From: JBGPYB01 sp041493035
GTDB lineage: Bacteria > Acidobacteriota > Vicinamibacteria > Fen-336
Direction: 5' to 3'
DNA length: 43,567 nucleotides
Assembly (NCBI GenBank): GCA_041493035.1
Contig: JBGPYB010000019.1
Coordinates: 1-43,567 of the forward strand
Numbering within the stretch: the stretch's first letter is position 1; the number at the start of each line of letters is the position of its first letter. The translations under genes were made by a program, and so were the position numbers. Shown here piece after piece: positions 1 to 8,441 of this stretch. The notes under the pieces were generated by a model that worked only from the letters and a program-made list of their open reading frames with translations, was not told where the DNA came from and ran no database searches.

Positions 1-890
1 GTGAGTGGGTACCGGGCTTGGATCAGCGGCTGGACGTCGATCTGGCCCGACGAGAGCAGGTCGAGGGCGGGGGCGAAGGGTCCGCAGCGGGAGCCCACGA
101 GGCTGACTTCATCGACCACGAGTGGTGACAGGTCGAGGGTCACGGAGCCTCGATAGGTGCTCTTGAGCACGATCGTGCCGCGAGGGCGCACCGCTTGCCG
201 CGCGAGGCTCAGGCCATCGGAGTTGCCCGTACATTCCACCACCACGTCGGCGCGGCGTTTCGGGAGGTCCGCCGCCATGCCGACCGGGATTCCGCGCGCC
301 TCGATAAGCGCGAGCTTCTCTGTGTGGCGCCCGACCACTAGGAGGTCACACCCGGTCAGCGCCAGCGTCTGGGCGAGGAGGTTGCCGAGCTTGCCGTCAC
401 CGATGACGACGACGCGGTCGCTCGGACCGATCCGGATCTGCTGCTGCACCTCGAGGGCTGCCGCCGTCGGCTCGGTGAACACGGCCACGTCGTCGGCGAC
501 GCCGTCGGGCACAGCGAGCAGGTTCTCCACTGGCAGGACCAGTCGCTCGGCAAAGGCGCCGTTCCGAGCCTTGATGCCGAGGACCGTCCGGTTCTCGCAA
601 TGGGTTGGGCGCCCCGCCTGGCAGGCGGTGCATGAACGACACACAGCATTGATCTCGCCGACGACCCGCCGGCCGACCCACGCTTCGTTTCCTGGTGCCT
701 CCTCCACGCATCCGACGAACTCGTGGCCGGGGATTCCTGCGAACGGGTAGTAGCCGCCTACGAGTTCCAGATCCGTGTTGCAGATGCCGGCGCGGAGCAC
801 GCGCACGACCGCTTCTCCGCGAGGCGGCACCGGATCGTCGGCGTCATGGCGGAGCCGAAGCGCCCCGCCTTCGAGCCAGAGGGCACGCAC
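1..890 (-). CDS. Zinc-type medium-chain alcohol dehydrogenase (MDR family), 3' end cut by window
   Basis: An NAD(P)-dependent alcohol/polyol dehydrogenase-like cytoplasmic protein; the substrate cannot be told. From a GTG start (890) it reads MRALWLEGG, the usual MDR opening. Catalytic-zinc residues are visible as C37 (GICNTD), H56 and E57 (GHEF). The structural zinc lobe has C84, C87, C90 and C98. A Rossmann glycine motif (VVVIGDGKLG) follows near residue 145. The reading frame is still open at base 1, where the sequence ends near QARYPLT, so roughly the last 30-50 residues are probably missing. An in-frame ATG does not fit better than this GTG. It is divergent from the phosphoesterase gene, with about 19 bases between starts, so the two probably share a compact promoter region. 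Threonine, sorbitol or formaldehyde-type dehydrogenases are all possible. Confidence 0.9.
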   Translation of the reverse strand, partial: MRALWLEGGALRLRHDADDPVPPRGEAVVRVLRAGICNTDLELVGGYYPFAGIPGHEFVGCVEEAPGNEAWVGRRVVGEINAVCRSCTACQAGRPTHCENRTVLGIKARNGAFAERLVLPVENLLAVPDGVADDVAVFTEPTAAALEVQQQIRIGPSDRVVVIGDGKLGNLLAQTLALTGCDLLVVGRHTEKLALIEARGIPVGMAADLPKRRADVVVECTGNSDGLSLARQAVRPRGTIVLKSTYRGSVTLDLSPLVVDEVSLVGSRCGPFAPALDLLSSGQIDVQPLIQARYPL

Positions 891-909
891 TGGGCGAGAA
901 TAGCCTGAG

Positions 910-1776
910 ATGAGCCGAATGGCGCGCGGCATTCCCAGGGGCGTCCTTTGGCTCTCCGCGGCGCTTGCCGTGGCCGCGTGGGCCACGGTCATCGAGCCCG
1001 AGCGCCTGGTCGTCCGATCGGCGACGATTCCCCTCCCACGATGGCCGGGCGCCTGGAACGGCCTGCGCATCGCGGCAATCTCCGATATCCACGCGGGCTC
1101 GCCCCACGTCGGGTATGGGAAGCTCGCGCGCCTCACGCGGCTCACGAATGAGCAGAAGCCCGATCTCATCGTCCTTCTCGGAGACTACGTGTGCGGCCGG
1201 AGAGTACAGGAAGAGGGGATCGAGAGGCCGGAGAACGTGGCGGCGAGTCTGTCCAAGCTTCGAGCGCCTCTCGGCGTCGTCGCGGTTCTGGGGAATCACG
1301 AGTGGTGGCTCGACGGCGAGCGGATGCGCCGGGCACTCGAGGGGGCTGGCATTCGCGTTCTCGACAACGAGGCGCTTCGGCTAGAGCGGGACGGGCAACC
1401 GCTCTGGCTCGTGGGAATCGCCGATGCCCTCACGCGGATCCCACGCGTCCAGTACGCCCTGGCGCCCATCCCGCAGGGTGACCCCATCGTCCTGATGACC
1501 CACAACCCGGACCTCTTCGACCACGAGATCCCGGAACGCGTGTCGCTCACCCTCGCCGGCCATACCCATGGCGGGCAGGTGTGGTTGCCGTTCCTCGGCG
1601 CTCCGGTCGTGCCTTCCGCCTACGGCCAGCGATTCGTGTCGGGCCTCGTCGTCGAGAGAGGTCACAGCCTCTTCGTGACTCCGGGAATCGGGACGAGCCT
1701 AGTACCGATTCGTCTGGGGGTTCCCCCCGAGATCTCGCTTCTGACCCTCGTGGCGGTAGGATCGAAAGCGCCATGA
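910..1776 (+). CDS. Membrane-anchored metallophosphoesterase (YkuE/YaeI-like)
   Basis: A 288-residue calcineurin-type phosphoesterase. Residues about 9-28 form an N-terminal hydrophobic anchor or uncleaved signal. All five metal-site blocks are present: D59-x-H61 (SDIHAG), G91-D92 (GDYV), G128-N129-H130-E131 (GNHE), H198 (MTHNPDLF) and G217-H218-T219-H220 (GHTHGG). This layout matches the YkuE/YaeI group, some of which act on phospholipid or UDP-diacylglucosamine headgroups at the membrane; the substrate here is unknown. The stop codon overlaps the next start (ATGA), so it is translationally coupled to the FGE-fold gene. The enzyme looks complete and active. Confidence 0.93.
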   Translation: MSRMARGIPRGVLWLSAALAVAAWATVIEPERLVVRSATIPLPRWPGAWNGLRIAAISDIHAGSPHVGYGKLARLTRLTNEQKPDLIVLLGDYVCGRRVQEEGIERPENVAASLSKLRAPLGVVAVLGNHEWWLDGERMRRALEGAGIRVLDNEALRLERDGQPLWLVGIADALTRIPRVQYALAPIPQGDPIVLMTHNPDLFDHEIPERVSLTLAGHTHGGQVWLPFLGAPVVPSAYGQRFVSGLVVERGHSLFVTPGIGTSLVPIRLGVPPEISLLTLVAVGSKAP

Positions 1777-2402
1777 TCTCGCCTGGTGCCGCCGAGTGGC
1801 GTGAGCTCGAGACGATCTGGGTTCCCGCCGGAGCGGGGGGTCAACGCCCCTTTCGCCTCGGCCGCACACCAGTCACCAACGCCGACTACGCTCCCTTTCT
1901 CGCCGACGGCGGAGGGGCCGAGCCTCCCTGGTGGACCGATGCCGCCTTCCGGGCTCCCGATCAGCCCGTGGTGGGGGTGACGTGGAGCGAAGCTGTCGAC
2001 TTTGCGGCGTGGGTCAGCCAGGCGACGGGCGGAGGCTGGCGCCTTCCCGCGGCGGCCGAGTGGGAATGGGCCGCTCGCGGCGGTCTCGTGAACGCGGCGA
2101 CTCCCTGGGGGGACAGCCTTCCCGAGGGCGAGGTTCCGACCGGCCCTCTGGCGGCGCCGTGGCGGGTCAGTCGCGGAACACCGAACGGATATGGCCTCAT
2201 GGACATGGGCACGATCATCCATGAATGGTGTAGCGACGTCCTCCCGGATCCACGTGCGCCCGAGGGGGAACGGCGGGTGAGCTGCGGCGGATCGTGGCGT
2301 CACCGCGTGCGCTGGTCACCCCCTGCGGCCAGGAGTAGCCTGCCGCCGAGCTACCGGTACGCGGACTATGGGTTTCGCGTTCTCCGCGAAGTCTCGCCCT
2401 AG
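1773..2402 (+). CDS. Formylglycine-generating-enzyme (SUMF1) fold protein, short, probably not a true FGE
   Basis: A 209-residue protein of the FGE-sulfatase fold, starting at the ATG that overlaps the upstream stop. Family landmarks are the N-terminal RTPVTNADYAPF (residues 31-42), PVVGVTWSEAVDFAAW (65-80), WRLPAAAEWEWAARGG (89-104), a degenerate NxxEW region (IIHEWCSD, 148-155) and RVSCGGSW (168-175). The paired copper-binding cysteines of genuine FGE, which follow the GGS(W/Y) block, are absent: the sequence there reads RHRVRWSPPAARSSLPPSYR. The single Cys171 sits before GGSW. It is shorter than typical FGE (about 280-300). It could be a carbohydrate-binding or other SUMF1-like protein. 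A sulfatase that needs FGE lies at 22510-23979. Its stop overlaps the stop of the convergent nucleotidyltransferase gene (CTAG). Confidence 0.85.
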   Translation: MISPGAAEWRELETIWVPAGAGGQRPFRLGRTPVTNADYAPFLADGGGAEPPWWTDAAFRAPDQPVVGVTWSEAVDFAAWVSQATGGGWRLPAAAEWEWAARGGLVNAATPWGDSLPEGEVPTGPLAAPWRVSRGTPNGYGLMDMGTIIHEWCSDVLPDPRAPEGERRVSCGGSWRHRVRWSPPAARSSLPPSYRYADYGFRVLREVSP

Positions 2403-2938
2403 GGAAGTGATTCCTCGGCGCGGGCTTGTGCGATGCACTCGTCGAGATTGGCGACGAGCGACGGCGCGTACCGCTCCAGATACTGGCGGACGCTCTCGAC
2501 GGCCAGACCCGCCTTGATGAGCTCCACCACATCGGCCCGGTCCTTGAGGCGCGGCAATTTCAGCTTGAGGTAGACGAGCGTCCCGGCGGGGATCACCGGG
2601 ACCTCGCCCTCGGCAGGCCGTACCAGCGAATGCTCCAGAAAGGCTTCGCTGCCGCTCGTCGACAGCAGGTCCACCGCCACGCCGTCGACCTGTATCGGAA
2701 CGCCGGGTTGCAGCGTCACCAGGCCTCCTGCATCGCGCTCGAACGCCTCGTCGCCCACGAGCAGGTCCACGACCTGTGTGTTGCGTGGGTAGCCGTGGGC
2801 CCCCACCGCAAGCCCGCCAGCGACGGCGTGGCGGACACCGAGGGAGGTCAGCGCCCGAGAGGCGCTCCGCATCGCGGCCAGTACGCGCGGAGCGACCACA
2901 TCCTCCAAGAGGCGCAAGTCGGGCGTCGTGTCGGGCAT
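2399..2938 (-). CDS. Nucleotidyltransferase-fold protein with incomplete active site
   Basis: A 179-residue protein resembling MNT/AbiEii-type nucleotidyltransferases. The start at 2938 (MPDTTPDL) is preferred because TGAGGA lies eight bases upstream; an in-frame start at 2980 would add 14 residues. Residues 34-60 read GVRHAVAGGLAVGAHGYPR followed by NTQVVDLLV. Family members normally have a GG core followed by T-x-D-x-D. Here the first aspartate is valine (VVD) and only D58 remains, so catalysis is doubtful. The downstream half (leucine-rich PRLKDRADVVELIKAGL) matches the part of the family that precedes the C-terminal helices. No antitoxin-like partner lies beside it. The function could be binding only, or a decaying toxin-antitoxin remnant. 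Confidence 0.75.
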   Translation of the reverse strand: MPDTTPDLRLLEDVVAPRVLAAMRSASRALTSLGVRHAVAGGLAVGAHGYPRNTQVVDLLVGDEAFERDAGGLVTLQPGVPIQVDGVAVDLLSTSGSEAFLEHSLVRPAEGEVPVIPAGTLVYLKLKLPRLKDRADVVELIKAGLAVESVRQYLERYAPSLVANLDECIAQARAEESLP

Positions 2939-3075
2939 CGATCGATTCCTCAGGATCGAGAGGTGTGGCGTGACCAGCACATCTCAGTATGCCACGGGTG
3001 CAGAGCGTGCAGAGCTCACAGAGTACCGCGCGGCGCCTCGGCCACGCGGCGCGGCAACCGGCCGAGGACGAGGGC

Positions 3076-6000
3076 CTACGGACCGCCCTTTGGCGGGCTC
3101 GCCGAGGGCTTGGCAGCGACGGGAGGCTCCTGCTGCTTGAACTCCTCCAGCTCGCTCCGGGCCTCGAGCGCCCGCGGGTCCCGAGTGAGCTGGTAACAAC
3201 TTGCCCGATACTTCAGGACGTCGGACCGCCACGGGACGTGGGGCTCGAACGGCGCGACTGCGTCACGACAGCGGTCCGAGAGGCCGCCGTGGGACGCGAC
3301 GCTGAGGCGGACGAGCCGGCGCGGCTCTTCGAGGGCCGAGACCGAGAAGGGCTCCGCCAGAGCGTCGAACAGGACCGGCACCATGTCGGGGTGTGCCAGC
3401 GTCAGCTCGTCGGCCAGGGCGATGGCGTGGGACATGCTGACCTGGCTCGCCCAGGGGTCGGTGCGGTAGCGGACGAAGGCCGCCGCCAGGGCATCGCGCG
3501 CCAGCTCCGGCTGGCCGAGGCGCAGGGCAAGGCGCGCCGTCGCCGCGTCGGCCTCCGTGGGCTGCACGTCGCGTAGCGCCTTGATGTACGCCACCGCCCG
3601 CGGGTCCCCCGTCTCGGCCAGCCCCTCGGCGAGCACGGTGGTCTCCACGGCGCCCTGGGGCGCCTGGCCGTATTGCTGGAACGTCTTCGCCGCGTCGGCC
3701 AGATCGCCCGAGAGGTACTGCGTCAAGGACTGGGCCCGCAGCCGCTCGGCCTCGGCCGCGTCCGGCTCCGCCGGGGGAGGCGTCCCGGCGACGGCGTAGA
3801 TCGCCACACGCTGTCGGTCCACACGATCCCAGTCGACCGGCCCGTCCACGACGGGACGCCCCGCCCCCAGGGCTGCCGCCTGACGGCGCACTCGGGCGAC
3901 GTCGAAAAAGTTCGACCGCGACAGCGTGCGCGCGAAGGCGAACTCCACCAGGTTGCGGTCATCGGTGTTGATCGCCTGGCCGCGCGCGCGCAGGTCGCGG
4001 GCGATAGCCGGGCCCGCGACGAAGCGGGCGAGCACGTCCTCCACCTCCACGGCCCGCCAGACCCCGCGGAGCGCCGTGCCGAACGGCTCCTCGCGGATCC
4101 GGCTGCGGAGCGACGCGGCGTCCACTCGTACGGGCCGCCGTGAGCCGACCAGGAGCAAGTCGGTCTGATGGATCTGCCAGATCTCGACCTCGGGGAAGAC
4201 GGACTGCAGCGTCGCGACCACCGTCGAGATCGTCCAGTCGTCCACGTCGTAGGCCTGGACCCACTGAAGGAAGAGACCGTCGGGCCCGAGGCGCGACGCG
4301 GCGGCCTCGTAGAACTCCCGCGTGAAGAGGCTGGCGATGCCGGCGCGGTAGGGGTTCGAGGGTTCCGAGAAGACGAGGTCGTACGTTCCCCGGCCGGCCA
4401 TGAGGATCTCGCGAGCATCGCCGATGGTCACGGCGACGCGCGGGTTCGTCATCGCGTCGTGGTTCACGGGCCCGCACATCCGTGCGACGTCGAGGATCGC
4501 GGGCTCCAGTTCGAGGGCGTCCGCTCGCTCCATCCCCGGGACGGCGGCGAGCCACCCCGCCGTGCTCCCTGTCCCAAGGCCGATGACGAGCGAACGGCGC
4601 GCCCCGGGGTGCAGCAGGGCGCCCAGGAGACCGCTCATGACTTGCGTCGGCGCGTCGTTGCGGGCGTTCCCATCCACTTTGCCGTTGACGACAAACGAGA
4701 GCGCAGCGATCGTCTGGACGGCCACGCTGCTCTCGACTCCCTCGCGCTCCCACACCACCGACCGGCGCGTGTCGTTGATCCACGAGCGCAGGATGTTGGG
4801 GGAGGCCGACGCGAGCGGCGCCCCCGACCGCCCCACGCCGATGCTGCTGTGGCGCCAGACGGCGGTGGGACCATCCGCGTAGAAGAGCAGGCCGATCACC
4901 GCGGCCGCGCCACCGAGCAGAGGGACGAGAGCCGGCGTGGCGCGCCTCCCCGCGGCCACGGCGACGAGGGCCAGGGCCGTCAGCAGGATCGTGACCAGCT
5001 TCCAGCACCCCGGCGCCGTGAGGAGCGGCAGCAGGCCGAACCCGCCGGCCAGCGACCCCACGATGCCGCCCACCGTGTTCCAGAAGTATGCGCGGCCGAT
5101 GTGGCGCGCCACTTTGGTCCGGCCGCGGCCGAGGAGCGCCACGAGCAGCGGGAACTGCGTCCCGGCTACGACCGAGGCCGGCAGCACCACGACCGCGGTC
5201 ACCAGTGTCCAGCCGTGCAGGTAGCTCCAGAGCACGCTGCCGGGTGGCGGTCGCAGGGCGGCCGCCCACAGCGCAAGCCGGTCGCCCAGGACGTAGGGCA
5301 TCGCGATCGTCGCCGCCTCAAGGAGGCACGTGACGGCGAACGCGTCGAGGCTCACGGGGCGGCGCGCGAACAAGATGGGGTACAGCAGTCCCCCTAGAGC
5401 CACGCCGAGGAGTGCCATGGCGAGGACCAGGCCGAAGGTGTAGACCGTGCCACCGAGGATCGGCCCGAGCATGCGGTACCACACCAGCTCCATCAGGAAG
5501 AAGGCGAAGCCCACCACGGCGGCGGCCGCGAGAACGAGCCTCGGCGGCGCGGCGGCCGAGGACTCGGGGCTCCCCGCCGCCTCGACCTCTCCGTCGGCCC
5601 GCAGCCCGCGACGGCTGAGCGCGCCTCCCGCAGCGGCAACCAACAGGTTCAAGGCCGCGGCGAGCCACAGGGTCTGCCGCGTCCCGAAACGCTCGAGGAG
5701 CCAGAACGAGGCCGCAAGGCATCCGGCCACGGCGCCAAGGGTATTGAAGCCGTAGAGCAGGGCCATGCCCAGCCGCTCGCGGTCCCCTTCCTGCTCCACG
5801 GCGCGCGCCGCGGCGCCCAGCGTGCCTCCGGCCACGAAGGTCGGCGGCAACAGCACCAGAGCCGCGAGGAGCAGACGGATCGCGGTACCCCCGAGGTCCC
5901 CCAGGACGACGGTTCCTCCGAGGGAGAGATAGACGTGCCGCGCGATCTGGAGCAGCGTAGGCGTGGTCACCGCGGTGAGCGCTACGATCGCTTCGAGGAT

Positions 6001-6201
6001 CGCGTAGAAACGGAGCGGGTTGCCGTGGCGATCCGCGCGCGGGCCGAGGATCCACGCCCCGACGCCCAGGCCGCCCATGAAGACGGCGATCACGGCCGCC
6101 GACGCCGCGGTGGATGCGCCGAAGACCAGCCGGAACTCGCGCTGCCATGCGGTCTGGTAGATGAGCGCGCAGAGCCCCGATCCGAAGACGAGCGGTGCCA
6201 C
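3076..6201 (-). CDS. Polytopic membrane protein fused to spermidine-synthase-fold domain and helical repeat tail
   Basis: A 1041-residue protein from a GTG start. Residues about 1-440 hold many hydrophobic segments, starting with VFGSGLCALIYQTAWQREF, the typical opening of fused MFS/spermidine synthases. Residues about 480-740 form a Rossmann methyltransferase/spermidine-synthase domain: GLGTGSTAGW near 537, ALELEPAILDVAR, then FSEPSNPYRAGIASLFTREF near 610. True aminopropyltransferases carry catalytic aspartates in that last loop (D-S-x-D-P); here it is EPSNP, so polyamine synthesis is unlikely. Residues about 790-1041 look like TPR-type helices. A GTG start is used because no ATG or TTG occurs between it and the upstream in-frame TAG at 6346-6348. 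Substrate and product are unknown. Confidence 0.88.
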   Translation of the reverse strand: MAPLVFGSGLCALIYQTAWQREFRLVFGASTAASAAVIAVFMGGLGVGAWILGPRADRHGNPLRFYAILEAIVALTAVTTPTLLQIARHVYLSLGGTVVLGDLGGTAIRLLLAALVLLPPTFVAGGTLGAAARAVEQEGDRERLGMALLYGFNTLGAVAGCLAASFWLLERFGTRQTLWLAAALNLLVAAAGGALSRRGLRADGEVEAAGSPESSAAAPPRLVLAAAAVVGFAFFLMELVWYRMLGPILGGTVYTFGLVLAMALLGVALGGLLYPILFARRPVSLDAFAVTCLLEAATIAMPYVLGDRLALWAAALRPPPGSVLWSYLHGWTLVTAVVVLPASVVAGTQFPLLVALLGRGRTKVARHIGRAYFWNTVGGIVGSLAGGFGLLPLLTAPGCWKLVTILLTALALVAVAAGRRATPALVPLLGGAAAVIGLLFYADGPTAVWRHSSIGVGRSGAPLASASPNILRSWINDTRRSVVWEREGVESSVAVQTIAALSFVVNGKVDGNARNDAPTQVMSGLLGALLHPGARRSLVIGLGTGSTAGWLAAVPGMERADALELEPAILDVARMCGPVNHDAMTNPRVAVTIGDAREILMAGRGTYDLVFSEPSNPYRAGIASLFTREFYEAAASRLGPDGLFLQWVQAYDVDDWTISTVVATLQSVFPEVEIWQIHQTDLLLVGSRRPVRVDAASLRSRIREEPFGTALRGVWRAVEVEDVLARFVAGPAIARDLRARGQAINTDDRNLVEFAFARTLSRSNFFDVARVRRQAAALGAGRPVVDGPVDWDRVDRQRVAIYAVAGTPPPAEPDAAEAERLRAQSLTQYLSGDLADAAKTFQQYGQAPQGAVETTVLAEGLAETGDPRAVAYIKALRDVQPTEADAATARLALRLGQPELARDALAAAFVRYRTDPWASQVSMSHAIALADELTLAHPDMVPVLFDALAEPFSVSALEEPRRLVRLSVASHGGLSDRCRDAVAPFEPHVPWRSDVLKYRASCYQLTRDPRALEARSELEEFKQQEPPVAAKPSASPPKGGP

Positions 6202-6400
6202 GCGCCAGACCGCCGGCGGGAGCGGGGTTCGGGAAGCGGCCGTGGATGGCGCCGGCGAAGGCGCGTCCTCGTCCTTCGGACGTCGCTTCGTCTTGGGGCC
6301 CCTGCTCAGCGCGCGCCTCGGGATACCAGCATCCGAGGACGCATTCTAACGGCTCCGAGCCCCGCGCGCCGACCCGCTTCCGATTCGTCGCTTGCGAGCG

Positions 6401-8392
6401 CTAGTACGACAGCAGATCGCGCAGGGCGACCAGGAGGCGCGCCCGCGGCGAAAAGATCGCCTCGAGGGCCCGACTGAAGGGCACGGGTGTGTCGAGACCA
6501 CCGAGGCGACTGACGGGCGCGTCGAGCCATTCGAAGGCCATGCGGCCTATCGTGGCCGCAATCTCCCCGCCGAAGCCGCCGGTCAGCGGTGCCTCGTGAA
6601 GCACGAGCGCGCGCCCCGTCTTGCGAACCGACGCGAGCACCGTCTCCACGTCCCACGGGGCCAGAGAGCGAAGGTCGATCACCTCGATCTCCTTGCCCTC
6701 GCTCGCGAGGAGACCGGCGGCCTCCAGCGCCCAGCCGACGCCGACGCTGTAAGTGACGACCGTTGCGTGACGTCCTTCTCGAGCCACGCGCGCTTTTCCG
6801 ATCGGGACCGTGTAGAAGCCGTCTGGAACCGGGCCCCTCACGGACCGGTATAGAAGCTTGTGCTCGAGATAGAGGATGGGGTTTCCGTCGGCGATGGCCG
6901 AGAGCAGCAGTCCCTTGGCGTCGAAGGGGCTGGCCGGCGCCACGACCTTCAGCCCCGCCACGCTCGTGAACCACGCCTCGACGTTCTGCGAATGGAAGGG
7001 GCCGGCACCCACGCCGCCGCCGATCGGTGCGCGCACGACCACGGGGACTCGCCCTCCCCAACGGTAGTGGGTCTTGGCGAGGTTGTTGACGATCTGGTTG
7101 AAGCCGCACGTGATGAAGTCACCGAACTGCATTTCGACCACGGGGACGAAGCCGCCCAGGGCCAGGCCGAGCGCCGCCCCGATGGCCCCGGACTCCACGA
7201 TCGGCGTGTTGCGAATGCGGCCCTTGCCGAACTTCTCGGCGAAGCCGGCGGTGATCTTGAAGACGCCGCCGTACTCGGCGATGTCCTGACCAAGCAGGAG
7301 GACCTTGGGATCGCGGCTCAGGGCCACGTCGAGGGCGTCGTGGATCGCGTCGACGTATCGTCTCTCAGGAGCCGCCGCGGACGCCTCCGCGGACGGCGGC
7401 GTCTCCGAGCCGAGGCTTGGGGCGAAGACGTCGCGGGCCTCCTTCTCAGCGGTCGAAAGAGGTTCGGCCGTGAGCAGTGCCTCTTCGACGACGGCCTCGA
7501 TGTGGCTCTTCAGCTCCGCCCGCACGGCGTCCCGTTCCGCGGGGCTCAGGACGCCTTCGTTCAGCAGGCGCGCTTCGAAGCGCGCCACGGGGTCCTTGAA
7601 GGACCACTCCTCCAGGAGCTCCTTCGGGACGTAGTCGGTCCCGGAAGCCTCTTCGTGTCCCCGCATCCGGAAGGTCTTGAACTCCAGGAGAGTGGGCCCG
7701 TCGCCGTTTCGGGCTCGCGCGGCGCTGGTCAAGACGTGGGCCAGGACAGCCAGGAGGTCGTTCCCGTCCACGGTGACGGCGGGGATGCCGTACCCCGGTC
7801 CCTTGTGGGCGAGCGTGCGGCATGCGAACTGCTCCGAAGTCGGCGTCGAGAGGCCGAACTCGTTGTTCTCGATGACGAACAGGACCGGCAGCTTCCAGAC
7901 CGCAGCCAGGTTGACGGCCTCGTGGAAGTCCCCTTCGCTCGTGGCGCCGTCCCCGGTGAACGCCGCAGCCACTCTCGTCGTCCCCTCGAGCTGCGCGGCG
8001 AGAGCGAGGCCGTCGGCCACGGGGAGCATCGCTCCCAAGTGGCTGATCATCCCCACGATGGCCCTGTCGGGCACGCCGAAATGGAACGTGCGGTCCCGGC
8101 CTTTGGTGAAGCCGCCGTCCTTTCCGAGGAGCTGGCGGAAGAGGGTCAGTAGATCGAGGCCCCGCGTCGTGAAGACCCCGAGGTTCCGGTGCATCGGGAG
8201 GATCCAGTCGTCAGGACGGAGTGCCGCCGCCACGCCGACGGCGATGGCCTCCTGGCCGATTCCCGAGAACCACTTCGAGAGGCGCCCTTGGCGGAGGAGA
8301 AGCACCATCTTCTCCTCGACGAGGCGCGGCAGGAGCAGTGCGCGGTAGAGCTCCCGCAGACGGGCGGGGGTGGGGGCGTCGACCTCGCTCAT
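6401..8392 (-). CDS. Fused alpha+beta subunits of a 2-oxoacid dehydrogenase E1 (branched-chain/pyruvate type)
   Basis: A 663-residue thiamine-diphosphate-dependent E1 that decarboxylates a 2-oxoacid and transfers the acyl group to the E2 lipoyl arm. Residues about 1-325 are the alpha part: MHRNLGVFTTRG, then the TPP motif GDGATSEGDFHEAVN near 145-160 ending in VIENN. After a linker of about 20 Ala/Ser/Pro-rich residues, the beta part (about 345-663) carries GQDIAEYGGVFKIT, VESGAIGAALGLALGG and VEMQFGDF. In many bacteria the two are separate genes; the fusion is known in some lineages. No E2, E3 or lipoate genes lie next to it. The upstream neighbour is a Fis-type HTH protein 49 bases away in the same direction, a possible regulator. 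Branched-chain specificity is inferred from overall similarity only. Confidence 0.95.
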   Translation of the reverse strand: MSEVDAPTPARLRELYRALLLPRLVEEKMVLLLRQGRLSKWFSGIGQEAIAVGVAAALRPDDWILPMHRNLGVFTTRGLDLLTLFRQLLGKDGGFTKGRDRTFHFGVPDRAIVGMISHLGAMLPVADGLALAAQLEGTTRVAAAFTGDGATSEGDFHEAVNLAAVWKLPVLFVIENNEFGLSTPTSEQFACRTLAHKGPGYGIPAVTVDGNDLLAVLAHVLTSAARARNGDGPTLLEFKTFRMRGHEEASGTDYVPKELLEEWSFKDPVARFEARLLNEGVLSPAERDAVRAELKSHIEAVVEEALLTAEPLSTAEKEARDVFAPSLGSETPPSAEASAAAPERRYVDAIHDALDVALSRDPKVLLLGQDIAEYGGVFKITAGFAEKFGKGRIRNTPIVESGAIGAALGLALGGFVPVVEMQFGDFITCGFNQIVNNLAKTHYRWGGRVPVVVRAPIGGGVGAGPFHSQNVEAWFTSVAGLKVVAPASPFDAKGLLLSAIADGNPILYLEHKLLYRSVRGPVPDGFYTVPIGKARVAREGRHATVVTYSVGVGWALEAAGLLASEGKEIEVIDLRSLAPWDVETVLASVRKTGRALVLHEAPLTGGFGGEIAATIGRMAFEWLDAPVSRLGGLDTPVPFSRALEAIFSPRARLLVALRDLLSY

Positions 8393-8441
8393 GGCGAGAT
8401 CTTAGCGCGTCTCCCCGCACTGTCTCGACGACGCCCCGGAG

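Noticed and set aside
4168..5397. A 409-codon plus-strand frame opposite the spermidine-synthase-fold gene
   Set aside because: Composition is Arg/Asp/His-rich, typical of the antisense of GC-rich coding DNA, with no family resemblance; the minus-strand protein is unambiguous.
6202..6400. Possible gene or RNA in the gap of about 200 bases upstream of the membrane/spermidine-synthase-fold gene
   Set aside because: No start with a ribosome site, no hairpin plus T-run and no tRNA-like cloverleaf seen; it could hold only a promoter or a short N-terminal extension starting at CTG 6309.
6860..8152. A 430-codon plus-strand frame opposite the E1 gene
   Set aside because: Antisense shadow of a strongly conserved enzyme; no signal, motif or ribosome site.
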